A stretch of DNA of 6,840 nucleotides from Candidatus Omnitrophota bacterium (lineage in GTDB: Bacteria > Omnitrophota > Gorgyraeia > Tantalellales > Tantalellaceae), in NCBI GenBank assembly GCA_030617085.1, contig JAUWWB010000054.1, forward strand, positions 1-6,840. Direction: 5' to 3'. A program made the position numbers and the translations under genes. The notes under the pieces were generated by a model. It was given only the letters and a program-made list of their open reading frames with translations, searched no databases and was not told where the DNA came from. Numbering within the stretch: the stretch's first letter is position 1; every line of letters starts with the position of its first letter. Of this stretch, positions 6,528-6,840 are shown piece after piece.

Positions 6528-6840
6528 GAGTTGTCATCCCCCATATGGGGGACTATCATGTGTGTTCCAAAACGCTGCTTGAGACTTTAGGTTGCGAGGC
6601 AATAATTCCACCGCCGATAACTAAAAGGACTATAGAACTGGGCTGCAGGCATTCTCCTGAGTTTATATGCTTCCCATTTAAGATCACTTTGGGGACTCTT
6701 ATCGAAGCATTAGAGCAAGGCGCGGATACCCTCATTCAGTCAGGTAGAGAAGGGTCTTGCCGGTATGGCTATTACAAGCAGGTCCAGGAGGGGATATTAA
6801 AAGATCTGGGTTACAAGTTCAGGTTTATGAGGTTTGACAG
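6524..6840 (+). CDS. CoA protein activase-type protein, COG3581-like (3' partial)
   Basis: The first 105 codons are visible. The ATG at 6524 overlaps the previous stop (ATGA), with GAGG at 6512-6515 as ribosome binding site. The product begins MRVVIPHMGDYHV and contains PPPITKRTIELG (29-40), SPEFICFPFK (44-53) with Cys49, LIEALEQGADT (59-69) and GSCRYGYY (77-84) with Cys79. From memory these match the COG3581 'CoA protein activase' family, again related to the 2-hydroxyacyl-CoA dehydratase D component. Cys49 and Cys79 are probable cluster ligands. COG3580 and COG3581 members commonly sit together, or fused, with a BcrAD/BadFG-type ATPase activase, so such a gene is expected downstream but cannot be seen. 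Confidence 0.78.
   Translation, partial: MRVVIPHMGDYHVCSKTLLETLGCEAIIPPPITKRTIELGCRHSPEFICFPFKITLGTLIEALEQGADTLIQSGREGSCRYGYYKQVQEGILKDLGYKFRFMRFD

Noticed and set aside
5553..6840. Recent horizontal acquisition suggested by more AT-rich stretches
   Set aside because: Hand counts of single lines vary widely within the same gene (roughly 38 to 52 percent GC), so no reliable shift from the neighbouring genes can be claimed.

Overview
The window carries four clear protein genes and one possible tiny gene, all on the + strand and tightly packed. The first and last genes run off the window edges. The organism is probably an anaerobic bacterium. Evidence for this is the pair of 2-hydroxyacyl-CoA dehydratase/activase-family genes at the right end, together with a bacterial sigma70-type promoter, a rho-independent terminator and Shine-Dalgarno sites. 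The very long enzyme fusion, whose roughly 245-residue C-terminal tail ends in an 'LLLKMPIKPF...RRRKLMWSV'-like sequence, reminds me of large multidomain proteins from Candidatus Omnitrophota. That placement is from memory and moderately uncertain.

Left region (2-3895): one reading frame of at least 1297 codons joins an alpha-D-phosphohexomutase of the phosphomannomutase (ExoC/NoeK-like) type to a type I phosphomannose isomerase. An extra cupin-like segment and a C-terminal domain I cannot assign follow. Fructose-6-P, mannose-6-P and mannose-1-P could be interconverted by one polypeptide, feeding GDP-mannose and surface polysaccharide synthesis. The ATG at 20 is probably not the true start: the frame is open to the edge, and the residues before it fit the conserved N-terminus of the family.

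Intergenic region (3896-4081): a strong hairpin terminator closes the fusion gene. It is followed by a near-consensus promoter (TTGACG, 17 bp, CATAAT) and a leader of about 55 nt with a good ribosome binding site.

Right region (4082-6840): an apparent operon. It begins with a TrpB2-type tryptophan synthase beta chain, with no trpA visible. Next is a possible 21-codon ORF with its own ribosome binding site, in the same frame as the gene after it. Then come two consecutive, 4-bp-overlapping genes of the COG3580/COG3581 type (cysteine-containing relatives of the 2-hydroxyacyl-CoA dehydratase D component and activase-associated proteins). The link between a stand-alone TrpB2 and a CoA-dehydratase-like iron-sulfur module is the least expected context here. 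The architecture of the fusion protein is the most distinctive single object.
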